64,000 bases of DNA. It comes from Isoetes taiwanensis (taxonomy: Eukaryota; Streptophyta; Lycopodiopsida; Isoetales; Isoetaceae). The position numbers and the translations under genes were made by a program. The stretch covers positions 5,112,488 through 5,176,487 of the forward strand of contig JAJEKV010000053.1 in assembly GCA_021234155.1 (NCBI GenBank). The letters are read 5' to 3'. Positions 1 to 11,213 of the stretch are shown here, piece by piece; the first letter of the stretch is position 1; every line of letters begins with the position of its first letter. A model generated the notes under the pieces. The model saw only the letters and a program-made list of their open reading frames with translations, was not told where the DNA came from and did no database searches.

Positions 1-147
1 GTGACGACCGCTCCAATAAGGGCCAAGCTACTCTAGTTATGAACTCTTATACAGAAATTTTCCTGCACTCGAACCCATGAAAATTTATCACTACTTATAT
101 GTACACCAGAAGTGCAAACAAGCCATTTTAGTATATATATAAACTTT

Positions 148-504
148 TCAGTACAGAGAAAATGCATGTATTATATAATGCAAATATCGGCCATTTAAAT
201 GTAGTCTACATTTGAACTTAACATGCACTAAACTATAGAAATTTATTAAGCTATAATTTCTTATCTCAAAATACATAGCTGAACTTTGAAAGCCCAGTAC
301 AGCTGAGAGCTTAGCATCCCAAAGACAACCATTAATGTATTTTGTACCACTTGGAACGCAGTAAGACAAACATAGCAAGTGGTAGGCATATAGATATGGA
401 GCAAGGATTATTGGATCAGTTGAACTAAATCCATGTCCACAAAACAAGCAACTAGAAAAGTCGTTATCTGACATCTCTCGAGATGGCAGTGGCAGCAATT
501 TCAA
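148..504 (-). pseudogene. Cys/His-rich coding fragment, unknown
   Basis: An open frame of 118 codons whose first half looks like real protein: a C-x2-C-G-H-G start (SSCLFCGHGF), then an aromatic/Leu-rich stretch with a second Cys/His cluster (YHLLCLSYC). The spacing recalls a small zinc-binding fold of the kind seen C-terminal in multi-copy plant transposon-associated proteins, but I cannot name the family. It lies on the same strand and downstream of the remnants at 541-1420, so it is probably the 3' part of the same broken gene. The last third of the frame is low-complexity and may be past the true end. No function is claimed. Confidence 0.3.
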
Positions 505-540
505 AGGTGAACAAGACTCTATGAACTTGCGAAGCCCTCA

Positions 541-1420
541 ATTCTACTGCTGCAACTCTCAGCAATTATATCTTTCTTTGCCTCTGCAATTTGACTGTCA
601 AGCTCATTCAACTTTGTCTTTGCATTCTTTATAGGTTCCTTATCTGCTCTTGTTTCCTCGACTTGTCCCTCAAAGCATAATCTACCTTTGATCTTAAGGT
701 AGATACATCTACCTTTTCGCCATTATCTGCCCGAGAAACCATTTCAGAGGCCTCTTTCAATTCACCCTCTATGAATACTATATCCTTCTCATGTGCTTCT
801 TCCTTCAAGTTTTAGTATTTATTCTTCCACCTGCCTCTTTTGAACAATCAAACTATCCACTATTGTAATAAGTTGTTCTAATGATTTAAACTATCCTCCA
901 AGACATCTTTGACTATTTTTATCTCTGCATTGAAATAGCAAGCTGCCTGCTAAACACCTTTACGACTAGTACATTTTGAAGCAGCAATGTCTTCTACCAA
1001 GGAGGAATCCTTGTGTCTAGATTTGGATAAATCTTTAGCTAAAATCTTGAAGTTGTCCCAATTAATCTGTCTTCCATGTAAACCCATGGCAAAAGCTGAA
1101 GCAAGGTACTCTGGTACATGCCGATTTGTGACCTTTCTCTTCCCAAAAACCATCTTATACGTATCATAAAAAGTCTTGTTCCAAGATGGCTTCACAAAAT
1201 GTTCTTTGGTCCCCATTCTAATTTCATTAATTCCTTCAAATCTTTGAAAGTGTATTCTGCATCTTTGCTTCTGAGATGTTGGGCCTCCACATATTTGGAT
1301 TCTTCTACTAGCAGGCGCCTCTTAGAATTTGAAATGAGCTTAATTGCTACCTTCCTCTTGTTTTTTGTCATCAGAAGTCAAATTAGAAGGCTGTTGAGGT
1401 GAAATAGGCATACCCATTTT
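541..1420 (-). pseudogene. Degraded coding remnant with N-terminal domain and coiled coil
   Basis: An ATG-started frame of 88 codons at 950-1216 reads like a conserved domain (KTFYDTYKMVFGKRKV, then HVPEYLASAFAMGL). Upstream on the minus strand (1217-1400) an out-of-frame Lys/Glu-rich stretch continues it. Downstream (541-880) another frame carries a charged heptad-like segment (SEMVSRADNGEKVDVSTL). Stops and frame changes separate the blocks, so the gene is dead or the introns are hidden. With 148-504 it forms one plausible ancestral gene of about 400 residues. The order (Tyr-rich domain, coiled coil, C-x2-C finger) resembles multi-copy hypothetical proteins of seed-free plants. That is recollection and has not been tested. 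Confidence 0.35.
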
Positions 1421-1667
1421 CGCAGACAACCTCAGTGATTGTCTTTCTGTTGCAACCAGCTTCGACATTGCAAGAGAAATCCGTTTAGGAATCTACTAGG
1501 AAGAGAAATTGGGTAGCAAGAATGCCCTGTTCGAGCTCGAACGCGGCAAGAAACAACCTCAAAATTGAAAATATTTCTATTTTGAGATAATAATAATTCC
1601 CTCTTAGTATCATCTGCTAATAGTGACACCATGGATTTGGAACACCGTCCACCAGACCCCCTGCATT

Positions 1668-2280
1668 ATGAAGCTGGTTTCTTGGAATGTTCGGGGTGTT
1701 GCTTCCTCCCCAACTAAAAGGAGCAGACTTTCCATGGCTCTTGCTAGAATTCAGATTTCTATTGTCTACAAGAGCACAAGTGCAAAAAAGAGGAGGTGCA
1801 AAAGGTAGCTTCTGTGATCGGTAGGAAATATAACGTCTTGGTGGCTACAGCAGACTCGGCAAAAGCGGGGGTTCTTACAGCATGGAGACATGATATAGCA
1901 GTCACATTCAGTCATGCTGACAGATTTGGTCGTTAGATCATTATCAAGTGGTTTGATAAGGGTCAAGAGTGGGGACTAGTGAATGTGTATGCACACAATA
2001 GACCTCGTCAGAGAGGTGCACTCTGGGCTGCTTTGAGATCCAAACTAGTTCGACTGGGGGCTCATGTTGCATGGTTGCTGGTGGGTGACTTCAATATGGT
2101 GGAGTTGGAAGTTGATCGGTGCGGCAGAGGATCAGAAGTCATTCAAGGCTTTGAACGTGAACAATGGCAGCGCTTGATACATGATTGTGGCTTGGTAGAG
2201 GTGGATGGCGATGGAACCTTCACTTGGTGCAATGGCTGGCTTGGGGCTGGTAGAGCATAAGCTCGTCATGACAGGGGCAT
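1668..2280 (+). pseudogene. LINE endonuclease domain, N-terminal part
   Basis: The reading begins MKLVSWNVRG, the classic N-terminus of LINE AP-like endonucleases, where the Asn binds catalytic metal. After a frame change it continues at 1979 with VNVYAHN, then LLVGDFNMV (the GDFN motif), then GDGTFTWCNG (the FTW block). The frame breaks at 2260 just where the next family block, an Arg-x-Asp-Arg segment, would follow. The missing C-terminal SDH block resumes at about 3978, on the far side of the nested insertion. Confidence 0.8.
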
Positions 2281-2339
2281 GGTCCTGCTTCATATGGTCA
2301 ATTTGCCACATGGAATTGGTCATTTGACCCAAATTTTAC

Positions 2340-3700
2340 AATAGGTTCTATTGCCAAATGTTTGCGGAATTTAGAGAGTTACAACGTTGGAGATAGAGGA
2401 GATTTAACTCCAACTTTCACCTCAGCAACACAACCCCTTCATAAAGCATTATTGGCAAGAACAGATGGCAAGCAATTAACGCGAGTTGAACATCATGATT
2501 TTAAGCCTCTGCCAAAAGTTCTACTCTTGCAGGTTGACAATTGTGTCTCTGAGAACAAGAATCGATTTGTCTTGGCATATTTGGCAATGTTAGTGGCAAG
2601 GGGGCATTTTAAAGAGATAGTGATGGCGTTTCTTATGGTTGGACATACACATGAAGATATTGATGCCTTCTTTAGCAGGATTTGGAAACGGTTTAAGAAA
2701 GAGGCATGCACACACTTTGCCACAATTATTTGAGATGTATGAAACATGTGTATCTGCTAGAAATGTTCCATACCTCATACAAGAAGTCCCCTCGATTTTA
2801 AGAAATTTGTGGATGGCTATATAGAAGATGGCCTTAATAAATTGGTGGGACATACAAAGCCATTACATTTTCGATTATATCTAGATGATAAAGGAGATCC
2901 TAGAATGCGATTATAAGGTGCATCCTAAAGCGTGCATGGGAGCCCTCGAAGATGGTATTGAACTTTTAAAAAAGATGATCTTTGGTAGGCAAATATTGCC
3001 CAAAGGTGAACTGAGCCTCGTGCCCCTTAATGAACATATGAGGGAAGAGGAAAATATCATATCCGGCATTTCAAAATACATAGATTTTTGGAAAATCGGG
3101 TTAAATGGACATTTTGGTTCCAAATATCAAGAAGTAGTCGACCAATTATTTCATATTGGGAAAATGTCATAGCGAGAACTCTGGGGAATCTCCAATAAGA
3201 AATTCCAAGTTGCAAGATGGATTTTGGCCTCGTTCACGATGGATGCTCCATCAACATCTAGATGTTGTTCCTATAATGATGACCGACAAGGAGAAGGAAG
3301 AAGATCATGAAGTGGTGTATTGTGGCCTCCGCAAGTGGTAAACCAAAAAGAGGAGTTTAAACCTGAAAAAGACATTATGGAAGGTATGTTTCTCATTGTG
3401 AGGCCCGATGATATGAAAGAGACTCCATTTTGGCTAGGTTTGCATTGACTAAACCGACTAAACAAAAGGATGGACTAAAAGATTGTCTTGAGTTCACATC
3501 CAATGGTGGAAGCCACTCACTAAAAGGTAGGAAGAGTTTAAAAGATCAATACAATGGATGTTGCTACAAAGATGGAAGCCAAATCCAAGTGAACAACAAA
3601 GAATGGGTGGATGTCCAATCAAGTAATCTATGGTTGGAAGGCAAAGACCTCTCTAGGTTTCCATGAAACAAATTTTGAAAAATACCCGACAATGTAGTTG
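2340..3700 (+). pseudogene. DUF7869-type element protein, nested in LINE
   Basis: Three successive frames read as one protein. 2362-2733 contains LLLQVDNCVSENKNRF and then VGHTHEDIDAFFSR, the hallmark of the DUF7869 domain, a putative nuclease-like fold in multi-copy proteins of plants and oomycetes. 2700-3172 continues it in another frame (LPQLFEMYETC; a GHTKPLHF-like segment; YKVHPKACMG). 3360-3665 carries a C-terminal segment beginning near FLIVRPDDMKETPFW, typical of the tail of these proteins. At least three frameshifts and one TAG make it a pseudogene. It sits inside the LINE endonuclease, so it moved after the LINE. Its real function is unknown. Confidence 0.7.
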
Positions 3701-3925
3701 CTATTGTCCAAAGTCATTTGGAATTATGTACTGGTGATTGATAATAAATGCAAAAGTACAATTCATTTTCTTCGCAATGGTTTCTTCTCTATACTAATAC
3801 TTATTATTGGCACGATTATGAAATAACAGAAGATCAAACACTCAATGTTTCAAATCATTATAAATATGAACAAGTCTAAAAACCTTGAATAAGTCTAAAT
3901 TTTCCTAAATACGTCATATTGGCAG

Positions 3926-5600
3926 CAACATATTTGCATAATTTCTCTCGCCAAAACATGCTTGACAGCTCTATTTCAGATCACAATCCGCAATATTTCT
4001 CTTGTTCTCAGGATGGGGCGCATAGCAGGACCAAGACTTATTTCAAGTTAAACACTTTATACTTGAAGGATGAGGAGTTTAAAGATGGATGCAAGCAAGC
4101 CTGGTTCTCTGCATTTGTGAGAAGGAAAGGAATGGCTGGGATTGTTGATGCTCTAGCTACCGTGAAGTCCTTTGCTAAGAATTGGGGTCGTCGGTGATTC
4201 TCGCTTAATCGAGGGATTTTGATTGCTCTGTGTACCAACAATTAGTGGCTTGCAGGGTCTGTTGTACCATCGGATGCCAGAGGAGAAGTGATTTTGGCCA
4301 AAGATTAGACCGGATGGAAGCCGCAAGTTCATCCTTTTTCGAATTAAAGCGGGCCCGCAATGGTTCAAAAGGGGGATCGTTAATGGGCTTCTTTTTAGAG
4401 CTGCAAAAATCGGAGACCCGCTTCTGCGATGGTGTCTCTCAAGTTCAAGATGGGCCTCTCATCTCTGATCCTCGGCAACTTAAGTTCTTTCTGCATGGTC
4501 ACTTTTCTTCCTTTTTTGCTTCTCGTCGTCTTCCCTTCCAATCAGATTTTTCGGGAGGCATTCTTGGCAAAGATACATCCTATTATATCGGCCGAACAAA
4601 GAGCTACTCTAGAAGCGAGATTACGGTGAATGATTTAGCAGATGCTACCTTCCTTTTGAAGAAAGGAAAGTGTCCCGGAATTGATGGTATTCTGTGGAGT
4701 TCTTCGAGGAGTTATGGGATTGTGTTGGCGATGATGTGTGCGGCAGCGTTTGAGGATTTTAAGAGGCAAAGGCGTCTAGACAAAATTCTCAACTTTCGGC
4801 TGCATTTCTCTTATTCCTAAGTGTAAGGAACCTTCAACAATTTGGTTGGCCCTATCACCTTACTATCTTACATATTACAAGATTTTTGCCAAAGCTTATG
4901 CACAAAAGCTTGGGATATTCTTAGCGATTCTATATCATTACGGTCGGGATTTAATACGACAATGCATATTAAACAATGTAGGCTTTGCCTATGAAGGTAT
5001 TTCTTGGGCTCGACTTGAGGGCCATGAAATTTATATTTGAATTTGGACTTTGCAAAAGCATATGAGCCGGTGTTATTTGGGCCTTCTTAGAGAAATGTCT
5101 CTTGCAGCTTTGGTTTTGGTGCACAATTCACGGTGATGTCATGAGGCTTCATTATTACGCTTCGCTCTTCTATTCTCTTCCAAGGGAAACCCTCGGCATT
5201 CTTTCAAGTGGGTCATTGGCATCCGTCGGAGGCTGCCTTTTAGCTCCATTGTTATTTCTGGTTGTGGTTGAGGTTCTTGCACGAGGTCTTCTCTCTTGCG
5301 CACAAGAGGGAATCTTGCATGGACTTCCTATGAACAATGGGTCGCGGGGAGATCTGTAATCAATATGCGGATGGCACTTTCCTTTTACGAGGCGGATGAG
5401 CAAAATTTGCTGAGAATGCCATTTCCTTGTTGGATTCCTTTTTCCCTAGCGTCCCAGTATTTTTGTGGGTTGGGGCGGGTGTACAGCACTATGGGCATTG
5501 GACTCTCCAGTTCCACCATGTGTAGCTACCTTTCCATGGAAGATCCTTCCCCATGGTAAAAGCAACCAAACTTCGGTATCCCAATAGGTGTTCATATCTC
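3926..5600 (+). pseudogene. LINE endonuclease end and reverse transcriptase
   Basis: After the nested insertion the LINE resumes with SSISDHNPQYF, the endonuclease SDH motif. The linker and RT follow: SEITVNDLADATFLLKKGK then CPGIDGI (RT block 1), a stretch reading LAPLLFLVVVEVLARGL (block 4, normally QGCPLSPLLF), and the catalytic loop at 5364-5375, which reads YADG instead of YADD. That third residue is an essential metal ligand, so the encoded enzyme would be inactive even without the frameshifts. Several frame changes and stops occur between blocks. Confidence 0.8.
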
Positions 5601-6299
5601 ATCGGGGAGATCGTGGGAGGCGATGATTAAGGGCTTGGAAAAGCACCTTTTTGGTGGTCCTGTGTGAAGCTTTCCATGGGCGGGGCTAATTGTTGTGGCT
5701 AAGTGGGTTTTAAGCGGCACTCTCATGTGTATATGGCCGTTCATGTTGGCTCCCAGTCAAAGATACAACTTCTACGTCCGGGGTTGTGGGGAACTTCATC
5801 GGGGGAACAGAGGGAGGGGTCTTCTGGCATCAAAGTCGGTTGGGGAAAAGTGCATGTTGCCAAAGCATTTTGGTGGCCTTGGAATGATTAATTTTCTTTT
5901 TTGCGAGCAAGGTGATGATTTCTAAGTTCATTTGGAGAATTTTGAATAATGTGGATGAGTCCCGGGTTCCGCCTTGTTTTATCGATCTTTGCAAATGTGC
6001 ATTTCTTTTTGGGTCTCGGTCTCTTAGGCCACTTTTCCCCAGGCTCTGTTCTATCCATCGGCGGCATACCCTAATGCATCCCCATTTCTTAGAGGATTGC
6101 TAGTTGCATGGGAGGACGCAATCTCTGTTTCATTTTCACCATCTTGCGCACACTAGCATGGTACCAAGTTGTTGGTGGATTCCATTGCATGGTGGTCCTC
6201 TGGTTGCTTCAGTCCACCCATTGGCGCAAACATCGATGGAAGCGGCGGGGTGTGCATATGATATCCGGATTGGTATAATAATCAAAAGCGATTCTTGCG

Positions 6300-7035
6300 A
6301 CATGGGAGGAGTTTAGAGCTAAGTTCCTCCTTTTTAAGGTGGGATCGAGCTACTTGGCGAGAATGTGTCTTCAATTCTTCCCCACTAGCACAAGTGGATG
6401 ACCCCGGCCGTGGGTAGTTCATGAGCATGTCAAAGCAGATAAGTTGGTGAATTCCATGTACAAGGTCTTGCTTTGATCTTGGCGTCTTGCCTCCGCCGTC
6501 CAAGTGGCCTTTGGTCATTCCGGGGATGTGATGAGCGGTATGGGAGGCGGGTATGGGATAAACTACTCCATCCCAAAGTATCATTTTTATGGTGGCAAGT
6601 CACTCATCGTTGTCTCCAGCGGCGTTAATGATACGGTACAGTTTCGTCCAGAGGTAATGCGCACTTTGTCCCTTATGTGCCGCGGAGGGCAGAGACAATT
6701 GAGCATTGCTTCTTCCTATGTAGTCGGACATGCTTGGTTGTGGCTTCAAGGCCTCTTTCATTGCAATTGAATAGCCGGTGTTGTTATTGCGGTTTATCAA
6801 GTAGTTGGGATAATTTGGCAAAGAGGGCCTTTCATTTGGCTTACGCATGGATCATCGGTCCATTTGGAAAAGAAGGAATCTTCTCATATTCAAAGGTCTT
6901 GCTTGTTCAGATGCACAGGTCCTTCTTGATGCCCAGCAACGAATTGTCAAAGCATTCAGGTGCTCATCAATTGCTAATGAGGTGAAGAGCCGTATTTGGG
7001 AGCACTATCTTCAGATTCATACTTACTTATGAGTT
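6300..7035 (+). pseudogene. LINE C-terminal region
   Basis: Remnant of the ORF2 C-terminus. In one frame CPLC appears, and in the next RRAETIEHCFFLC, together the C-x2-C...H-x3-C cluster that plant LINEs carry near the end of ORF2. The final segment (IWKRRNLLIFKG, then VKSRIWEHYL) matches the usual Trp/Arg-rich end. It stops at about 7032 and is followed by a 140-base 3'UTR and the poly(A) tail. Confidence 0.6.
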
Positions 7036-7319
7036 TTTGCTTACTTTTCATATTGTTTAGATGTTGTATTTGAGTGGGGTGGTTTTGCTCTAGTGGACAT
7101 TCTCTCCACTGAGTTATTAGTCCCCATTATACTCTGTAACTCTCTGGGTAATAAAGGCTCAAGTCCTTCAAAAAAAAAATAACGCCTACTCAATAATTAT
7201 TGCCTAAAAAAGGGTACATTGTGCATAATTTATATACAATATATCCCCATTTTTTAATACATCTTATCATACTACTATTGCCTCAATAGTTGCTAATAAT
7301 AATAGAGATATTTCTAACT

Positions 7320-8100
7320 AGAATCTTATAAATCCCAATAAATACGGCCTGTGCACAAGAACCCCACCTGGCTGTGGATGTTATGTTGTGGTTGAGCATC
7401 AGGCAATGGACACAATGGAGATAAGGAAGTGGAGCCTTGCCGCCATAAGGAGGTCACCCATATGCGGATTAGACTTATATGTACGACACCACAGGTCACC
7501 ATAAGCAACATCCTATAGGGACATCCTGGGGGCTCGGTGTTAGCCTTTTGGTTTTTTTTTTTTTTTCTTTTTTTTTTGGCGGAGGTTAAGTCGAGAATGC
7601 GGATGTGTATCGCCAGTTGCTTCACCATCCTCTAGCCACCCATGGAATTATTGTGCTCCGGGAAGGGACTTGTCCCATTGCCGCCTCATCGGATCAGGGA
7701 GATGTGACGTGGAGTAGTCTCATAAGGTGATTCCATAGGATTAGTTCTCCGAAAGGCTACAACCACGCCATAGCATGTTTCTGCATATCTGCAAAGTGTG
7801 CACAAAACGGGCAGATGGAGTGGAATACCCTAGCCATTGTTCTACGCTAGCCAACACCACTGTCTTCTATCTGTTGCTATCTGGAGACCCTGACCGTCAG
7901 TCGATCCCCTTTGAGTTTAAGCCCAGGGTAGAACCCTCATTTATGATGTCTTTTATATGTTATGTTGGTATTATGTTGTTGTTCGTTTTGATGATTGATG
8001 GGCCACCCTTCGTAGTGGCATATTATTTATGTGTCCCAAATCATAGAACTGGCCATGCCCTAATTAATATGCTCGAATAGTTCATATTGAGAGCTAATGT
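7320..8100 (+). mobile_element. LTR fragment, same family as the 50.8/59.2 kb LTRs
   Basis: The block starting near GGCCTGTGCACAAGA matches, with many small gaps, 17810-18020 and the middle of both long LTRs (51615-52320 and 60050-60730). Shared landmarks are the CACCCATGGAA segment, the GCAAAGTGTGC segment, AACCCTAGCC and a GGGCCACCCTTCGT-like end. Neither LTR terminus is present, so this is a truncated piece. A homopolymer T-run at 7549-7575 interrupts it. Confidence 0.65.
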
Positions 8101-8479
8101 AAGAAACTCCCCCAAATTCCTAGGTAATATGCCCAAGTAGCCTAGGTGTGTGAGGGATGAGCTAATTAGGAAGAGACATGTAGGCCATAACTTTTTGGAG
8201 CGAGCTCGGTTGAAGGCATTTTTGGGCCATCACGTAGAGGACACTATATCTAAAATCCTCTAAAAGTCCCATCAGGAGATGCACGAGATGAACATTTTTA
8301 GGTGCCACAAAAGTGACGTTGAACATTGTGATGGCAACAAATCCACCATGGCGAGTTGGAAACAGTGTAAGGGTTCTTATTGTCATTGGGAAATGGTTCC
8401 TGCACGACCATATTGTCGAGTTTTGACGATGAGAGATAGAAGGAAATTCCTCTGAGGGAGATAACGTTATCAAACCCAG

Positions 8480-10510
8480 AGCCTTTAAATAATTTCCCTA
8501 GCAGATGTTTGGGTAGTGATTTTGTTTCAGCCCGCCATGATTTAATCTACGCTAAGTTCATATGCTTTATATTATCTGTTATTCGACTCCATACACTGTG
8601 ATTAAGTAGAATTCAAAGAGATGTCATAGCTAACACTATTTTCCATGGTCTTTAAGCATTGACTCGTCTTGCTTTCTAGGAAAGGGAATTTTATTGGCCT
8701 AGCCAACCAAGGACTGCCATGCAGTACCCCCTCTAGGCCATGGTTCTGGATTTTATTCCATCACCCTTCAATGCTTCTTCTACATGGTCGTGCTCCTATT
8801 ATAGACTATTCCCCCCAGATTACGATACATATTCTATGAGACATAATGATTGCTTGTGTCAAAAACCCACAGCAATGTCAAGACTTTACTTAGAATTATT
8901 TAAAGCGTAAACTTTGGTACAATTTTTGTGCCAAACTTCACCGCCTATATGGCAGTAATTATATGGCTGCACCACACCCCTGCCAAATTGATGGTGGCCA
9001 AACCTCTTTTGAAGTTATTCTACCGTAACAGTCTAATGGTATGCAACCATTGTTGACTAGTCAACTCCTTCTATGGTACCTAGATTTGGTTGGAGCAAAG
9101 TATTCTCCAACCATTACTTTAGGACCTTAAGGTCATTAGGTCCATGAATAAACTTACATATTCCAAGGGATTATATAAATATCTCACGTTGGTACCAATC
9201 AAGGACCTTTCAAGAAAAGCCCATTCATGCACATATTTTTGCCCCCCATGCTATATTTTTGTATTTGTCTTTGTATAGTTTGGCCAAAACCTATTAATCC
9301 GCGGTTTTCCCCCAAACAAACCCCGGTAGGGAGGGTTTTTTAACCCGGACAGTAATACGCTTGTTGCGCCTCTTGTTTGGGTCCCATAGGCCAATTGGTC
9401 TCCGTGGACGATAAAAACTTTATTCTATTCTATTAAAAGATTCTTTGTGAATTTATTGTTCACCACATTGTCCTAGAAATTGAAATTCTTCTCCCCTAAA
9501 CCACATCTTAAATCTGTGAAGGGTTTGCAAGCCCCTTGTTGCCTTTCAAGCCGAAACAACACTATCCGATTGGGTTTCACCAGTTGCAGAACCAAAATCT
9601 ATCCTCACCTGCTAGTAGGGAGCACCCCTCAAGTCATGCAACTCATCCAAACATTGTGAAGGTAATAACCTTCCTACCCCGACGGCCTAAACATAACGAA
9701 TAGTGGTGCTTCATTCTTTTCTTCTTCTTTAATATGTTGTTTATGCCTCTTCACGATCCCTTTAACACACACCCCAAATGGTGTTGCTTATTAATTCCAA
9801 CATTATTCATCAACTGTACACTTGATACAGCGTGTACAAATTCTTATTCCGTAGGGACACCAAACAATTTCACCATTTAGATATTCTTTAACCCTCTTGT
9901 TGTCTTCTAAATTACTATAGGTATCATATGATATACAGTCTATGTCCCAAGGTTGCTTTCAAATCACCCTATGTCTTTTAGCCCGCATATCATTGGGAGG
10001 TTATGATTTAATGTAGTCATTAGGTTCTTCTGTCATGACGTTATGTTGTGGCATTACAGATAACTTGGCATACTCATATAATCCATAGCCATGTCCAATT
10101 TTAGAGAGTGAGCCTTCTTGAGAATCGTAAGTTACCTAGAATCATCAGAGCGCCTACCTTCGTTTTGTAATTCTTTTTAAATATCTATGTCTAGTATAAC
10201 CCAAGCAATTTTTTTTTTCCCAAGTACCCCGACTTGTATTGGCGTTCTAGCCCTATGTGTTCTAAATTACGACTCAGTGTAACCCATTCGGTTCAACTAT
10301 ATATGACCCAACCGTGTCTATGAAAGACACATTTGAGTGTCTAGCAGGCAACTATTATTCGCCACTCAAACAGGGATTGTACTATAGTACCATTTAACCC
10401 TACTATTTTGTGCATTATTCTGTTATCCGTTGTCATTTATTTCAAATGCCAACTACAACATCCTACCTTGGTAGTCAATAGATTGTATGTCGTTTGCACA
10501 TTCCAGAGAC
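8480..10510 (+). mobile_element. Ty3/gypsy pol remnant (copy 1)
   Basis: Nucleotide-level match to 53580-55300 over most of its length. No open frame survives, but the reading around 8910 (WYNF, then CAKL in a shifted frame) corresponds to WYHFVPNFTA in the other copy. That is the RT thumb/RNase H linker of gypsy elements (Tyr-x-Arg-Phe-x-Pro-Asn-Phe). A LINE 3' end interrupts it at about 9230-9440. It breaks off at about 10510 without reaching the 3' LTR. Confidence 0.6.
9300..9440 (+). mobile_element. LINE-2-family 3' end, inserted in gypsy pol
   Basis: A CGGTTTTCCC...GGGTTTTTTAACCCGGA block, then GGGTCCCATAGGCCAATTGG, GTGGACGATAAAAA and a TTCTATTCTATT tail. The same series ends the LINE pieces at 41703-41861 and 43158-43290 and, reversed, 48640-48780. 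The coding part is absent, so it is a strongly 5'-truncated insertion. Confidence 0.7.
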
Positions 10511-11213
10511 TAGGGAGATGCCTAAAAGAGTTTGAAAGGGGTATACGATGAGGAGCAAATGACCATGTGATGAAACACCGAAAGTCAATTAGTTAAAAAG
10601 TGAGATGAGGAGAATTGTTATGGGTAATTGTGTCTCAAGATTGAGAGCCTCTAATAGCTATAAGTTGCCTAATGCAACTAACTGCAGCAAATGTGTTTAC
10701 ACTACCTTTTAGATGGATTGATAAGTGTTCTTCCTAGTGCTAACTAGTAATATGTAAAATCCATTTATATGCGAGCCCCACTTGGAATCCAGACTAGATG
10801 TGTCCTGATTTAACTCTGGGAACTCCAAACGGAATCTAACAAGATGGCCAACAGGGCAGGCATATATATTCCCGATCAGATTCCTCGTTAGGTCGGGATT
10901 GTATGACGATCCTCTCTGCCTTAGTCGTGTGATGGAGAAAGATAACTTGAATTCAACTTCAAAAAGTAAACCCGGAATCAAATTACGGAATAGATTCTTA
11001 TAACTTGGCTGGGAGGATCATCAGAACGTTTAGACTAGCAAGATACATAATAAAAACTCATTAAGTCCAAGAAGTATAAAAATGCTCTGCAACTTCATTT
11101 TCCTTATTAAATGGCTTTTCTAACTTCCCATCAAGCCGAGCGCTTATAATATACAGTTCAACACCTCAGCTAGCACATTGATTATTATTTGCAGATAAAT
11201 CAATGCATATCAT
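10511..11213. other. Intergenic stretch, nothing recognised
   Basis: Between the truncated gypsy remnant and the stop codon of the 544-residue gene. The proximal 200 bases (11000-11213) probably include that gene's 3'UTR and polyadenylation region. No conserved frame or repeat was seen. Confidence 0.4.

Larger units (their letters stand above)
1640..7180 (+). mobile_element. L1-type LINE, degenerate, with poly(A) tail
   Basis: A plus-strand non-LTR retrotransposon, readable from the first residues of an apurinic endonuclease (1668) through reverse transcriptase to a poly(A) run at 7170-7179. The order is EN (MKLVSWNVRG start), interruption by a nested insertion, EN SDH motif (about 3978), the pre-RT region, RT, a C-terminal Cys/His region and a 3'UTR containing an AATAAA-like signal just before the A-run. 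Dozens of frameshifts and stops show it is long dead. Total length without the insert is about 3.9 kb for EN to tail, shorter than a complete plant L1, so ORF1 is lost or unrecognisable. Target-site duplications were not found. Confidence 0.8.

Noticed and set aside
7326-7628. 100-codon minus-strand frame with a Lys run
   Set aside because: The Lys run is translation of a T homopolymer inside an LTR fragment.
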